This document shows positions 1 through 9,013 of a DNA stretch of 64,000 nucleotides, piece by piece (position 1 is the stretch's first letter; each line of letters starts with the position of its first letter). The stretch is taken from the NCBI RefSeq assembly GCF_034314105.1, contig NZ_JAVIWJ010000001.1:3890001-3954000 (forward strand), in the 5' to 3' direction. A model generated the notes under the pieces. It saw nothing but the letters and a program-made list of their open reading frames with translations. It searched no databases and was not told where the DNA came from. The position numbers were made by a program, and so were the translations under genes. Origin of the DNA: Pseudomonas sp. AB6. Lineage in GTDB: Bacteria; Pseudomonadota; Gammaproteobacteria; Pseudomonadales; Pseudomonadaceae.

Positions 1-63
1 AGCCCAAGGCCCCGCAAGCACCCGCGATAAGTCGAGAACCCGTAGATGTGAAAGCGCGCCCAT
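1..63 (-). CDS. CaiB/BaiF-family CoA transferase, N-terminal 21 residues only (partial)
   Basis: Only the start of this gene is in the window. The reading frame begins at an ATG at 63 behind an AGGAG ribosome site and gives MGALSHLRVLDLSRVLAGPWA-like residues, the usual opening of class III (CaiB/BaiF) CoA transferases. It lies downstream of gcdH on the same strand, 46 bp away. In pseudomonads the gene after gcdH encodes the CoA transferase thought to activate glutarate, so that role is inferred from position. The rest lies beyond the left edge. Confidence 0.8.
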   Translation of the reverse strand, partial: MGALSHLRVLDLSRVLAGPWA

Positions 64-109
64 CGGCAAACTCCTTTTCCTCATGAATAGACAGCTAAAC
101 GGCAGCTAC

Positions 110-1291
110 TTAATAGAAGGCTTGAATGCCTGTCTGCGCACGACCCAAAATCAGCGCATGTACGTCGTGTGTACCTTCATAAGTATTCACAACTTCAAGG
201 TTGACCAGATGCCTCGCGACACCGAACTCGTCGGATATGCCGTTACCGCCCAACATGTCCCGGGCCATACGGGCGATGTCCAAGGATTTGCCGCATGAGT
301 TGCGCTTCATCATCGAGGTAATTTCAACTGCTGCAGTGCCTTCGTCCTTCATTCGCCCTAACCGCAGGCAGCCTTGCAAGGCCATGGTGATCTCGGTCTG
401 CATGTCAGCCAGCTTCTTTTGGATCAACTGGGTGGCAGCGAGCGGACGACCGAATTGCTGACGGTCCAGCGTATATTGACGCGCGGTGTGCCAGCAAAAT
501 TCAGCAGCACCCAACGCCCCCCAGGAAATCCCGTAACGAGCGGAGTTCAGGCAGGTGAACGGCCCTTTCAGACCACGAACGTCCGGGAAGATGTTTTCCT
601 CAGGCACAAACACGTTGTCCATCACGATCTCGCCGGTAACGGATGCGCGCAGGCCGATCTTGCCGTGAATAGCCGGCGCGCTCAGGCCGGCCCAACCTTT
701 CTCCAGGACGAAACCACGAATATCGCCCGCATCGTCCTTGCCCCAGACCACAAATACATCGGCGATCGGACTATTGGTGATCCACATTTTGCTGCCCGAC
801 AAACGATAACCGCCGTCGACCTTTTTGGCCCGAGTGATCATCGCACCCGGATCGGAGCCATGATTGGGCTCTGTAAGACCGAAACAACCAATCCACTCCC
901 CGGAAGCCAGCTTGGGCAGGTATTTCTGTTTTTGCGCTTCAGTGCCGAACTCGTTAATCGGCACCATCACCAGAGAGGACTGCACGCTCATCATCGACCG
1001 ATAGCCAGAATCAACGCGCTCGACTTCACGTGCGATCAGCCCGTAGCACACATAGTTCATACCGCTGCCACCGTACTCCTCGGGGATGGTGGCGCCTAAC
1101 AAACCCACTTCACCCATTTCCCGAAAAATAGCGGTGTCGGTGCGCTCATGACGAAAGGCTTCAAGGACGCGCGGAGCCAACTTGTCACGGGAAAACTGCT
1201 CGGCACTGTCGCGCACCATGCGCTCTTCTTCGGTGAGCTGCTGATCCAGCAACAGTGGGTCGATCCAGTTGAAGCTTGCCTTGCCAGCCAT
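110..1291 (-). CDS. gcdH: glutaryl-CoA dehydrogenase
   Basis: FAD-dependent acyl-CoA dehydrogenase of 393 residues, the usual length. It oxidises and decarboxylates glutaryl-CoA to crotonyl-CoA in the lysine/tryptophan/glutarate catabolic route, passing electrons to ETF. The C-terminal motif YEGTHDVHALILGRA carries the glutaryl-CoA-dehydrogenase catalytic glutamate (about residue 372), and the central FGLTEPNHGSDP segment is the flavin/substrate loop. The ATG at 1291 fits known homologues. The gene is divergent from a LysR regulator and followed by a CoA transferase, which is the classic gcd arrangement. Confidence 0.96.
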   Translation of the reverse strand: MAGKASFNWIDPLLLDQQLTEEERMVRDSAEQFSRDKLAPRVLEAFRHERTDTAIFREMGEVGLLGATIPEEYGGSGMNYVCYGLIAREVERVDSGYRSMMSVQSSLVMVPINEFGTEAQKQKYLPKLASGEWIGCFGLTEPNHGSDPGAMITRAKKVDGGYRLSGSKMWITNSPIADVFVVWGKDDAGDIRGFVLEKGWAGLSAPAIHGKIGLRASVTGEIVMDNVFVPEENIFPDVRGLKGPFTCLNSARYGISWGALGAAEFCWHTARQYTLDRQQFGRPLAATQLIQKKLADMQTEITMALQGCLRLGRMKDEGTAAVEITSMMKRNSCGKSLDIARMARDMLGGNGISDEFGVARHLVNLEVVNTYEGTHDVHALILGRAQTGIQAFY

Positions 1292-1386
1292 GAGCGAGTC
1301 CTCGCGATCAGGTAATAACGTTGTGGGCTGATGCTAGGCCCCGTTAGCGAATAGGGCAAACGAGGTTTTTGCATACTATTGTGCTA

Positions 1387-1403
1387 ATTTCTCACTCCGA
1401 AAT
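1387..1403. promoter_or_regulatory. candidate LysR-type operator between gcdH and gcdR
   Basis: The sequence ATTTC-N7-GAAAT is an interrupted dyad matching the T-N11-A rule of LysR regulators. It lies in the 157-bp divergent promoter region, 45 bp from the regulator start and 95 bp from gcdH. Binding by the adjacent LysR protein is inferred. Confidence 0.5.
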
Positions 1404-1448
1404 CGTTGTAAACCACTAACATCCAATAAATTGGTGAGATAAACGTAC

Positions 1449-2369
1449 ATGCGCAGAAAGATACCCAGCACGACGGCCCTCATCAGTTTCGAAGCCGCCG
1501 CGCGGCATGAAAGCTTTACCGAGGCGGCGCGAGAGCTTTCAATCACCCAAAGCGCCATTTGCAGGCAAATCGCCAGCCTTGAAGAGTTTCTGAACGTTGA
1601 ATTATTCCGACGCTCCCGGCGAGGGGTGAAGCTGACCGAAGTGGGTCTTTCTTATAGCCGCCGCGTGACGACTCAACTGGATGCAGTGGAACGCGACACT
1701 TTGTCAGCGATGGGTCAGCAGGGCGCCAATACTATTGAGCTGGCGGTGGTCCCCACATTCGGCACCCAATGGCTTCTGCCCCGCCTAAAAGATTTCCAAC
1801 AGAAACACCCCGACGTGACGGTCAATCTTACCAACCGTACCCGCCCGTTCCTGTTTGCGGACACCGACTTCGACGCGGCGATCTACTTTGGCGATGCAGA
1901 CTGGTCCGGCACTGAATCACATCGGCTGATGGGCGAGAATCCGATGCCTGTGTGCAGCCCAGCGCTACTGGGCAATCGCCAGAGCTTGAGCGCCAATGAG
2001 ATTGCCGAACTTCCGCTGCTGCAACAAACCACAAGGCCCTATGCCTGGCGACAATGGTTCAGCGCTCTGAGCGAGAGCATTCCATGGGACATGACAGGCC
2101 CGCGTTACGAGCTATTCTCCATGCTTGCACAGGCGGCAATGCATGAGATGGGGATTGCACTGATTCCACCATTCCTTATTCAGCGCGAATTGGCGGACAA
2201 GCGCCTGATCATTGCAAACAGCTCCGCTCTATCGAGTGTTAAGGCTTATTACCTGATGATTCCGGAGCGAAAAGTAGAGTCGGCTTCATTAAGGGCCTTT
2301 CGTGATTGGTTGGTGGAGCAGGCTCATGGCTACACCCTGCTGGCCACAATGCCCGCAGCCAATACCTGA
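1449..2369 (+). CDS. gcdR: LysR-family regulator of glutarate catabolism
   Basis: LysR regulator of 306 residues: an N-terminal winged helix-turn-helix (about residues 5-65, including SFTEAARELSITQSAICRQI) and a periplasmic-binding-like co-inducer domain of the GcvA subclass. Divergent placement beside gcdH is the basis for the gcdR name; glutarate or a derivative would be the effector. The ATG at 1449 has only a weak ribosome site, but upstream codons do not extend the family's usual N-terminus. Confidence 0.85.
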   Translation: MRRKIPSTTALISFEAAARHESFTEAARELSITQSAICRQIASLEEFLNVELFRRSRRGVKLTEVGLSYSRRVTTQLDAVERDTLSAMGQQGANTIELAVVPTFGTQWLLPRLKDFQQKHPDVTVNLTNRTRPFLFADTDFDAAIYFGDADWSGTESHRLMGENPMPVCSPALLGNRQSLSANEIAELPLLQQTTRPYAWRQWFSALSESIPWDMTGPRYELFSMLAQAAMHEMGIALIPPFLIQRELADKRLIIANSSALSSVKAYYLMIPERKVESASLRAFRDWLVEQAHGYTLLATMPAANT

Positions 2370-2788
2370 CTGCGTAGTCAAGCAATTAAATTACCTACAG
2401 ATATAACAATTTGTCGCTTTAAGCCCAACTGTACCGATAACCAAAAAATACTTCTAAACCGCTTAAACCGGGGCCTGCAGCCTCAACACGAAAAGGTCGC
2501 ACGCATTCATCAACCTGATTACGCAAAAGGTCGTATTTACAAATAGATCGCTACAGGCCTTACAAACATAGGGTTACGTCCATTTGGTGCGACTTACGGT
2601 CACAGGGTGACTTGTAGTTAATTTTTCGTCACCCTTCATAAGTGGTTGAAGGGATCTAACTTCGCCTGCAAAATGCCGCGCCCCGCCCTGTTTTGGTGGG
2701 ATCGTGCTGATCAGCCGAACCAGCCGCACCATCCGTAGTGCACTGGCCTATTCGAATATAAGAACAAGATCATGCAGGAGATTTGAAC
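2370..2788. other. intergenic region upstream of pntAA, no gene seen
   Basis: About 420 bp without a convincing reading frame or RNA gene. It is AT-richer than its surroundings and must hold the pnt promoter. One AACTGTACC element lies at 2427-2435, resembling the operators in front of the DUF1127 gene at 7.5 kb, but a single copy is weak evidence. Confidence 0.5.
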
Positions 2789-3910
2789 GTGCACATTGGT
2801 GTTCCTCTCGAAACCCATACGGGCGAAACGCGGGTTGCCGCAACCCCCGAAACCATCAGGAAGCTGATTGCCCAAGGCCATCAGGTCACGGTACAAAGTG
2901 GCGCCGGCATTCATGCCTGCGTTATTGACAGTGCCTATCAGTCCTGCGGCGCCATCCTTGGCACTGCCAAGGATGCGTTTGGTGCTGAGTTGGTCCTCAA
3001 GGTCGCCGCCCCTAACGACCACGAGCTGACGCTGATCAACCCCGGCACGATCGTGATCGGGATGCTCAACCCGTTTAATAACGAGACGATTTCAAAGATG
3101 GCCGAATGCGGTGTTACTGCATTCGCCCTTGAAGCTGCGCCGCGCACCTCCCGCGCTCAAAGCCTCGATGTCCTGTCTTCCCAGGCCAACATCGCGGGCT
3201 ATAAAGCCGTTCTGCTGGCAGCCCATCACTATCCGCGGTTTATGCCGATGCTGATGACGGCCGCCGGGACCGTGAAAGCTGCACGCGTGCTGATCCTGGG
3301 TGCTGGCGTTGCCGGTTTGCAGGCCATCGCGACGGCTAGACGCATGGGCGCAGTGATTGAAGCGTCGGACGTGCGTCCCGCAGTTAAAGAACAAATCGAA
3401 TCCCTCGGCGCCAAGTTCGTCGACGTGCCGTATGAAACGGACGAAGAACGTGAAGCCGCCGTCGGCGTCGGCGGTTATGCCCGTCCGATGCCTGCGAGCT
3501 GGATGCAGCGCCAGGCAGTTGCGGTACATGAGCGTGCCAAGCAGGCAGATATCGTGATCACCACCGCATTGATCCCTGGCCGTAAAGCGCCAGTGTTGCT
3601 CAGTGCCGAGACCGTTGCGCAAATGAAGCCCGGCTCGGTGGTCATCGACCTGGCGGCAGCGCAAGGCGGAAATTGCCCGCTGACCGTTGCTGACCAAGTA
3701 GTGATCGAGCACGGCGTGACCATCATTGGTTACACCAACTTGCCCGCAATGGTTGCTGCCGATGCCTCCGCTCTGTACGCGCGCAATCTGCTGGACTTCA
3801 TGAAGCTGCTATTCACTGTAGAAGGGCAGTTGCAGATCAACCTCGAAGACGACATCGTCGCCGCGTGCCTGATGTGCCGCGACGGCCAAGTCATCCGCAA
3901 GAACGCCTAA
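2789..3910 (+). CDS. pntAA: NAD(P) transhydrogenase subunit alpha part 1 (NAD-binding domain I)
   Basis: Soluble NAD(H)-binding domain dI of the proton-translocating transhydrogenase, 373 residues. It shows the GAGVAGLQAIATARRMGA dinucleotide fold (about residue 170) followed by EASDVRP. The GTG at 2789 is chosen because the GCAGGAG ribosome site ends 8 bp before it and the product opens MHIGVPLETHTGETRV as in homologues; a TTG 6 bp earlier is too close to the site. First gene of a three-gene operon (12-bp gap, then a 1-bp overlap). In this genus PntA is split into AA and AB. Confidence 0.96.
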   Translation: MHIGVPLETHTGETRVAATPETIRKLIAQGHQVTVQSGAGIHACVIDSAYQSCGAILGTAKDAFGAELVLKVAAPNDHELTLINPGTIVIGMLNPFNNETISKMAECGVTAFALEAAPRTSRAQSLDVLSSQANIAGYKAVLLAAHHYPRFMPMLMTAAGTVKAARVLILGAGVAGLQAIATARRMGAVIEASDVRPAVKEQIESLGAKFVDVPYETDEEREAAVGVGGYARPMPASWMQRQAVAVHERAKQADIVITTALIPGRKAPVLLSAETVAQMKPGSVVIDLAAAQGGNCPLTVADQVVIEHGVTIIGYTNLPAMVAADASALYARNLLDFMKLLFTVEGQLQINLEDDIVAACLMCRDGQVIRKNA

Positions 3911-3921
3911 AGGACAAGACG

Positions 3922-4257
3922 ATGGAAGAGTTTATCTCCCCCGGTATCTACAACCTGATCATCTTCGTGCTGGCTATTTATGTCGGCTTCCATGTGGTCT
4001 GGAACGTTACACCCGCGCTGCATACACCGCTGATGGCGGTGACCAATGCGATTTCGGCGATTGTTATCGTCGGCGCCATGCTTGCGGCGGCACTGACCGT
4101 TACCCCGTTGGGCAAAACCATGGGCACGTTGGCGGTCGCACTGGCGGCGGTCAACGTGTTCGGCGGCTTCCTTGTCACTCGGCGAATGCTGGAGATGTTC
4201 AAGAAAAAAGCACCCAAAGCTAAAGGCCTGCCCTTAGAAACAGGGGCGCAGAAGTAA
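3922..4257 (+). CDS. pntAB: NAD(P) transhydrogenase subunit alpha part 2 (membrane domain)
   Basis: Small membrane subunit of 111 residues with hydrophobic helices supplying part of domain II, the proton channel. It begins MEEFISPGIYNLIIFVLA and ends in a basic tail. It starts 11 bp after pntAA stops and its TAA overlaps the ATG of pntB by one base, implying coupled translation. It works only as part of the PntAA-AB-B complex in the inner membrane. Confidence 0.95.
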   Translation: MEEFISPGIYNLIIFVLAIYVGFHVVWNVTPALHTPLMAVTNAISAIVIVGAMLAAALTVTPLGKTMGTLAVALAAVNVFGGFLVTRRMLEMFKKKAPKAKGLPLETGAQK

Positions 4258-5708
4258 TGAGCATGAATCTGGTAACACTCCTGTACCTGATCGCCTCGAT
4301 CTGCTTCATTCAGGCGCTCAAAGGCTTGTCGCACCCGACCACCTCGCGACGCGGTAATCTGTACGGCATGCTGGGCATGACGCTGGCGGTGATCACCACC
4401 ATCGGCCTCGTGTACAAACTTGGCGAGATGTCTCTGGCACAGGGTGGCGCTTCGGCAGGTATTGGTTACATTGTGATTGGCTTGCTGGTCGGCGGTACCG
4501 CCGGTTCAATCATGGCCAAACGCGTTGAAATGACCAAAATGCCAGAGCTGGTTGCGTTCATGCACAGCATGATCGGCCTGGCTGCCGTGTTCATCGCCAT
4601 CGCCGCCGTTGTTGAGCCGCAGTCGCTGGGAATCGTTCATCACCTTGGTGACAGCATCCCAGCGGGCAACCGTCTGGAACTGTTTCTCGGTGCAGCGATT
4701 GGTGCAATCACCTTCTCCGGCTCTGTTATTGCCTTCGGCAAGCTATCTGGCAAGTACAAATTCCGCCTGTTCCAAGGCGCGCCCGTGCAGTTTGCCGGTC
4801 AGCACAAACTCAACCTTTTGCTGGGCTTGGCGACGATAGCCTTTGGCGTGATCTTTATCGCCACCGGCAACCTTGGTGCATTCGCCCTGATGCTCGCTTT
4901 AGCGTTCGTCATCGGCGTGCTGCTGATCATCCCAATCGGCGGTGCAGATATGCCAGTCGTGGTATCGATGCTTAACAGCTACTCCGGCTGGGCAGCGGCG
5001 GGGATTGGTTTCTCGCTAAACAACTCGATGCTGATCATTGCCGGCTCACTGGTAGGTTCAAGCGGCGCCATCCTCTCGTACATAATGTGCAAGGCGATGA
5101 ATCGTTCGTTTTTCAACGTCATCGGCGGCGGTTTTGGCGGCGCAACGAATGTCACCGGCCCGACTGGAGATAAAGAAGCACGCCCGGTTAAATCGGGCTC
5201 AGCTGACGACGCCACCTTCCTGCTGATGAACGCCGACACCGTGATTATCGTTCCGGGCTACGGCCTGGCTGTCGCTCGCGCACAACATGCGCTCAAAGAG
5301 CTGACAGAGAAGTTGACCCATCGCGGCGTCACCGTGAAGTACGCGATTCACCCGGTCGCCGGACGGATGCCGGGGCACATGAACGTACTACTGGCCGAGG
5401 CCGAAGTGCCTTACGACCAAGTGTTCGAGATGGATGATATCAACTCCGAGTTTGGCCAAGTTGATGTGGTGTTGGTATTGGGTGCCAATGATGTGGTCAA
5501 CCCAGCAGCCAAGAACGATCCGAAATCACCGATTGCCGGCATGCCGATTCTCGAAGCGTTCAAGGCCAAGACCATCATCGTCAACAAGCGCTCAATGGCG
5601 AGCGGCTACGCTGGCCTGGACAATGAATTGTTCTATCTGGACAAAACCATGATGGTGTTTGGTGACGCTAAAAAGGTCATCGAAGACATGGTCAAAGCCG
5701 TCGACTAA
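4257..5708 (+). CDS. pntB: NAD(P) transhydrogenase subunit beta
   Basis: 483-residue subunit with an N-terminal membrane domain (several helices over the first 270 residues) and a C-terminal NADP(H)-binding domain III. Diagnostic motifs are GYGLAVARAQHALKEL, VLVLGANDVVNPAA and KRSMASGYAGLDNELF. It completes the pump that makes NADPH from NADH using the proton gradient. A second ATG two codons in is an equally possible start. A strong terminator follows at 5740. Confidence 0.96.
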   Translation: MSMNLVTLLYLIASICFIQALKGLSHPTTSRRGNLYGMLGMTLAVITTIGLVYKLGEMSLAQGGASAGIGYIVIGLLVGGTAGSIMAKRVEMTKMPELVAFMHSMIGLAAVFIAIAAVVEPQSLGIVHHLGDSIPAGNRLELFLGAAIGAITFSGSVIAFGKLSGKYKFRLFQGAPVQFAGQHKLNLLLGLATIAFGVIFIATGNLGAFALMLALAFVIGVLLIIPIGGADMPVVVSMLNSYSGWAAAGIGFSLNNSMLIIAGSLVGSSGAILSYIMCKAMNRSFFNVIGGGFGGATNVTGPTGDKEARPVKSGSADDATFLLMNADTVIIVPGYGLAVARAQHALKELTEKLTHRGVTVKYAIHPVAGRMPGHMNVLLAEAEVPYDQVFEMDDINSEFGQVDVVLVLGANDVVNPAAKNDPKSPIAGMPILEAFKAKTIIVNKRSMASGYAGLDNELFYLDKTMMVFGDAKKVIEDMVKAVD

Positions 5709-5739
5709 TAACACCGCACGCCTCTTTGCTTCACTCTGA

Positions 5740-5769
5740 CCCCAGCGCGAACATCGGCTGGGGTTTTTT
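5740..5769 (+). terminator. rho-independent terminator of the pnt operon
   Basis: CCCCAGC and GCTGGGG arms (5740-5746, 5757-5763) with a 10-nt loop, followed by TTTTTT. It lies 32 bp after the pntB stop codon. Confidence 0.92.
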
Positions 5770-5899
5770 ACAGATTATGTAACAGTGTTTTACACCGAAA
5801 CCTCAGCTTAGAGCCCTTGGATGCGACCTTGGTAGCGGGACGGGAAAAATTCAACTCACTAGACTGGGGCCTTGCTTCCGATATCAGAGATGACTATCC

Positions 5900-7393
5900 A
5901 TGTACCGTGATCGTATTCGCATGCCTTCTTTATTTAGCAAGGTCATGAGCGCGTCAGACGCCGCAGCCTTGATTCAAGACGGCATGACCGTCGGCATGAG
6001 CGGCTTCACGCGCGCAGGCGAAGCCAAGGCCGTTCCACATGCTTTGGCCGAGCGCGCTAAGACGTCACCTCTGAAGATTAGCTTGATGACCGGCGCCAGC
6101 CTTGGCAACGACCTCGACAAGCAGCTCACCGAAGCAGGCGTATTGTCCCGTCGCATGCCTTTTCAAGTCGACAGTACGTTGCGCAAAGCGATTAACGACG
6201 GCACTGTGATGTTCATCGACCAGCACCTCTCGGACACCGTCGAGCAGTTGCGTAATCGTCAGATAAAAGCTGTAGACCTGGCCGTGATCGAGTGCGTTGC
6301 CATTACCGAAGAGGGCCATTTGATACTCAGCACTTCCGTCGGGAACTCGGCTAGCTTCGCGATTCTAGCCAAACAGGTGATTGTCGAAATCAATCTGGCG
6401 CAGCCGCTGGAGCTGGAGGGCCTGCATGACATTTATATACCTAGCTACCGACCTACCCGCTTGCCGATCCCAATATTGCGAGCAGATAGCCGCATTGGCA
6501 GTACAGCCGTGCAGATCGACCCGACTAAAATTGTCGGCATCGTCATCAGCAATCAACCAGATTCACACTCGACGATTCTGCCTCCCGATACCGACACCCA
6601 GGCCATCGCCAGCCATCTGGTTGAGTTTTTCAAACACGAAGTGAAAGAAAATCGCCTGACCAATAGCTTGATGCCGCTCCAGGCGGGCATTGGCACCATT
6701 GCCAACGCGGTGATGCACGGTTTATTGGATTCCCCGTTTCATGACATGACCATGTACTCCGAAGTACTTCAGGACTCCACCTTCGACCTGTTCGACGCCG
6801 GAATACTGAGCTTTGCTTCTGGCAGCTCCATGACGTTGTCAGCGGCGAAACACACCGAGGTTTTTAGCGACTTGAACCGTTACAAGCCGCAATTGGTGCT
6901 GCGACCGCAGGAGATCTCCAATCACCCCGAGGTGATTCGTCGCCTGGGTATCATTGGCGTCAATACTGCGCTGGAGTTTGATTTGTACGGTAACGTCAAT
7001 TCGACTCATGTATGCGGCACCCGAATGATGAACGGGATCGGTGGCTCCGGGGACTTTGCACGCAACGCGCACTTGGCGATCTTCGTCACCAAGTCCATCG
7101 CCAAGGGCGGCGCAATCTCCAGCGTCGTGCCAATGGTCAGCCACGTCGACCACACCGAGCATGACGTAGATATTTTGGTCACCGAAATTGGCTTGGCAGA
7201 CCTAAGAGGTTTGGCGCCTCGCGAGCGTGCGAGGGTGATTATCGACAACTGCGTGCATCCCGCTTATCGCGGAGCGCTAAACGACTACTTTACGGCAGCG
7301 TGCAAACTCGGTGGCCACACCCCGCACGTATTGCGCGAAGCGCTCAGTTGGCACATGAACCTGGAAGAAACCGGGAAGATGCTCGCCGACTGA
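5900..7393 (+). CDS. acetyl-CoA hydrolase/transferase family protein (Cat1/Ach1 type)
   Basis: 497 residues, full family length for class I-like CoA transferases such as succinyl-CoA:acetate or propionyl-CoA:succinate CoA transferase. The segment NTALEFDLYGNVNSTHV contains the glutamate that forms the glutamyl-CoA thioester, and GTRMMNGIGGSGDFARNAH is the glycine-rich CoA loop. It probably shuttles CoA between acetate/propionate and succinate; simple hydrolysis is the older name. The gene stands alone, with the pnt terminator upstream and a 316-bp gap downstream. No strong ribosome site precedes the ATG. Confidence 0.9.
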   Translation: MYRDRIRMPSLFSKVMSASDAAALIQDGMTVGMSGFTRAGEAKAVPHALAERAKTSPLKISLMTGASLGNDLDKQLTEAGVLSRRMPFQVDSTLRKAINDGTVMFIDQHLSDTVEQLRNRQIKAVDLAVIECVAITEEGHLILSTSVGNSASFAILAKQVIVEINLAQPLELEGLHDIYIPSYRPTRLPIPILRADSRIGSTAVQIDPTKIVGIVISNQPDSHSTILPPDTDTQAIASHLVEFFKHEVKENRLTNSLMPLQAGIGTIANAVMHGLLDSPFHDMTMYSEVLQDSTFDLFDAGILSFASGSSMTLSAAKHTEVFSDLNRYKPQLVLRPQEISNHPEVIRRLGIIGVNTALEFDLYGNVNSTHVCGTRMMNGIGGSGDFARNAHLAIFVTKSIAKGGAISSVVPMVSHVDHTEHDVDILVTEIGLADLRGLAPRERARVIIDNCVHPAYRGALNDYFTAACKLGGHTPHVLREALSWHMNLEETGKMLAD

Positions 7394-7461
7394 TCCAATA
7401 GTGGCTGACTGCACGTTATTTCCACGCGGTCAGCCCACTGAAAAAGCTTCTGGATTTAAAA

Positions 7462-7672
7462 ACTGTACTGCTGTACTGGTCTTTAAACCGCTCTAATCCT
7501 TCAAACTCTGCTGTGCAAATGGATAAATGCACCGTTAAAGGGCACACCGGTACAGTTGCTCTGTTTTCGAACAAAACAGTGCCTACAAACAGTTAACTGA
7601 ACCAGTACAATTAAAGCGAACTGTGTCTATTGGGACTGGCCAAGAGAGAGGAAAATCAGTACCAGTTAAACC
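7462..7672. promoter_or_regulatory. cluster of CTGTAC/GTACAG-type operator repeats upstream of the DUF1127 gene
   Basis: Several related elements occur in both orientations: tandem ACTGTACTG and CTGTACTGG (7462-7479), ACCGGTACAGTT (7546-7557), AACCAGTACAATT (7600-7612) and CAGTACCAGTTAAACC (7657-7672). The shared core resembles sites reported for MocR/PdxR-like (GntR plus aminotransferase) regulators. No such regulator is encoded nearby, so the binding protein is unknown. The cluster fills the region between the CoA transferase and the DUF1127 gene. Confidence 0.5.
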
Positions 7673-7709
7673 ACTACCTAATCCCGCCACAAGCGGAAGG
7701 ATGTTCATC

Positions 7710-7925
7710 ATGGAACGTACAATCAGTTCCGACCTGTTCTTCGAAACCACTGCTTCATCCGAAAAGGCCGTATGGCCTCTTCGCGCTTTCGCCAACCTGA
7801 TGCTTTGGCAACGTCGTATTTCCAGCCGTCACCAACTGGCTCGTCTGGATTCACGTTTGCTGGCTGACGCCGGGATTAGCGAATCGCAACGCTACGAAGA
7901 GTTGAGCAAGCCGTTCTGGCGCTAA
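7710..7925 (+). CDS. DUF1127 domain-containing small protein
   Basis: 71 residues. The C-terminal half (LMLWQRRISSRHQLARLDSRLLADAGIS) is the arginine-rich DUF1127 (YjiS-like) motif, predicted cytoplasmic and helical. In other bacteria short DUF1127 proteins affect phosphate and carbon metabolism and RNA turnover; nothing here fixes the role. The ATG at 7710 follows an AAGCGGAAGG site; an in-frame ATG three codons earlier is possible. The long repeat-rich 5' region suggests tight control, and a terminator follows at 7988. Confidence 0.85.
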   Translation: MERTISSDLFFETTASSEKAVWPLRAFANLMLWQRRISSRHQLARLDSRLLADAGISESQRYEELSKPFWR

Positions 7926-7987
7926 CTTAGCGCTCGCTGGTCCCAGACCCAACAGGTCTCCTGCCAGCCACCCGAATTGCTCCATAC

Positions 7988-8020
7988 AAAACCCGTCGCA
8001 GGTAACTGCCGACGGGTTTT
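7988..8020. terminator. rho-independent terminator after the DUF1127 gene
   Basis: AAAACCCGTCG (7988-7998) pairs with CGACGGGTTTT (8010-8020) across an 11-nt loop. The symmetric A/T ends could terminate in both directions. Confidence 0.88.
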
Positions 8021-8070
8021 GTCATTTAAGAGTTTCCCATTCTTGCACGCAAGTCAGAAAATCCCGTCAC

Positions 8071-8118
8071 AGGTACAGTTCATATAATTCACTTCGTAAC
8101 CTATACAGTTAGTTTTGG
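8071..8118. promoter_or_regulatory. paired TACAGTT elements upstream of the DUF2388 cluster
   Basis: AGGTACAGTT (8071-8080) and CTATACAGTTAGTTTTGG (8101-8118) are direct repeats spaced 30 bp, about three helical turns. The cores match those upstream of the DUF1127 gene, so the two loci may share a regulator (inferred). Confidence 0.4.
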
Positions 8119-8262
8119 CTTTATTTTTTAACTGCATGCCTACGTGAAACCTTCCTCCTGTCGACAAAACAACCCTCTTAACGTCACATGATGGTGCGGA
8201 TCGCAGCGCTGTTATAGGCTTGCCGCTGCCAAAATCTTATCCCTATGTCTTTGGAGTTCATC

Positions 8263-8583
8263 ATGTCCCGCCTACGCCTGCTTAGCGCCGTAGCTTTTTT
8301 AGCAGTTATCGCCGCCAGCGCAAACGCCTCTAGTTTTGTTGTCACCACTGATGAACTAGTTCGCGCGTTCGATGCTTCCAGCAACGCTACCTCGAAACTG
8401 TCTTCTTCGTTAAAGGATGACAAAATAGTGCTCGCGGCCCGCGATGACGCGGCCAGCTTTGTAGCCAGCCAAGGTGAAATCCGTGGCGTGCAGCTCGAAG
8501 GCGCGCTGGACCACATTCGTCATCAAGCCCCTGAGTTGAGGGCAACAGATGTCCAACTGGCGCAGGCGATCCTGGCGATTTAG
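8263..8583 (+). CDS. secreted DUF2388 protein, paralogue 1
   Basis: 106 residues with a cleavable signal peptide (cut near SANA/SS) and a small periplasmic domain. The conserved core KIVLAARDDAASFVASQGEIRGVQLE, ending in LAQAILA, is shared with the next two genes. Function unknown; I recognise it as the Pseudomonas-type DUF2388 family. The ATG at 8263 follows TTGGAG. It is the first of three tandem paralogues leading into a two-domain peptidase-like gene, so a shared envelope role is inferred. Confidence 0.85.
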   Translation: MSRLRLLSAVAFLAVIAASANASSFVVTTDELVRAFDASSNATSKLSSSLKDDKIVLAARDDAASFVASQGEIRGVQLEGALDHIRHQAPELRATDVQLAQAILAI

Positions 8584-8673
8584 TCAACGGAGCAGCCCGC
8601 CTCAATGTCGGGCTAGCTCTGCTACGGGCATTGCGCTAGCCTTGCCAGCTCGAATCATTGGTTATATCGACCT

Positions 8674-8979
8674 ATGCGCTTTCTGCCTATCCTCTTTATT
8701 ACTCTGGCCTGGACTGCTCAGTCCCAGGCGTTTGATACGACCACTCAATCACTGGTCGCCAGCGGATTTGTTTCCAGCAAGGTGACCTCTGCACCGTTTG
8801 ATCGAAAAATTGTACTTGCCGCCCAGGATGATGCTGCAGCCTTTATAGCCAGTGATGGCCAAATACGAGGAGCACAACTGGAGGAGGCCCTGCTTGGGCT
8901 ACGTGAGCAGCTACGTCTAACCCAGCCAAAACTTTGTGCTAGCGACGCTGAACTGGCGCAAGCAATCCTCGTCCAATAA
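8674..8979 (+). CDS. secreted DUF2388 protein, paralogue 2
   Basis: 101 residues: signal peptide (cut near SQA/FD), then the DUF2388 core KIVLAAQDDAAAFIASDGQIRGAQLEEA and the terminal LAQAIL motif. It carries one extra cysteine (LCASDAEL) that its two neighbours lack. No clear ribosome site is visible before the ATG. It starts 90 bp after paralogue 1; a small AGCCCG/CGGGCT hairpin (8594-8614) lies in that gap and might tune expression of the downstream genes. Confidence 0.82.
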   Translation: MRFLPILFITLAWTAQSQAFDTTTQSLVASGFVSSKVTSAPFDRKIVLAAQDDAAAFIASDGQIRGAQLEEALLGLREQLRLTQPKLCASDAELAQAILVQ

Positions 8980-9013
8980 TCATGTTTTATCTTCTGCATT
9001 TTGGAGACGCTCC

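Noticed and set aside
374..1099. Long plus-strand frame opposite gcdH
   Set aside because: Antisense shadow of a well-conserved gene, with no family resemblance and no ribosome site.
2783..2788. TTG start for pntAA
   Set aside because: Only 2 bp from the end of the AGGAG site; the GTG at 2789 has proper spacing.
7400..7440. GGCTGAC/GTCAGCC hairpin after the Cat1-type gene as terminator
   Set aside because: Long loop and no T-run; too weak to call.
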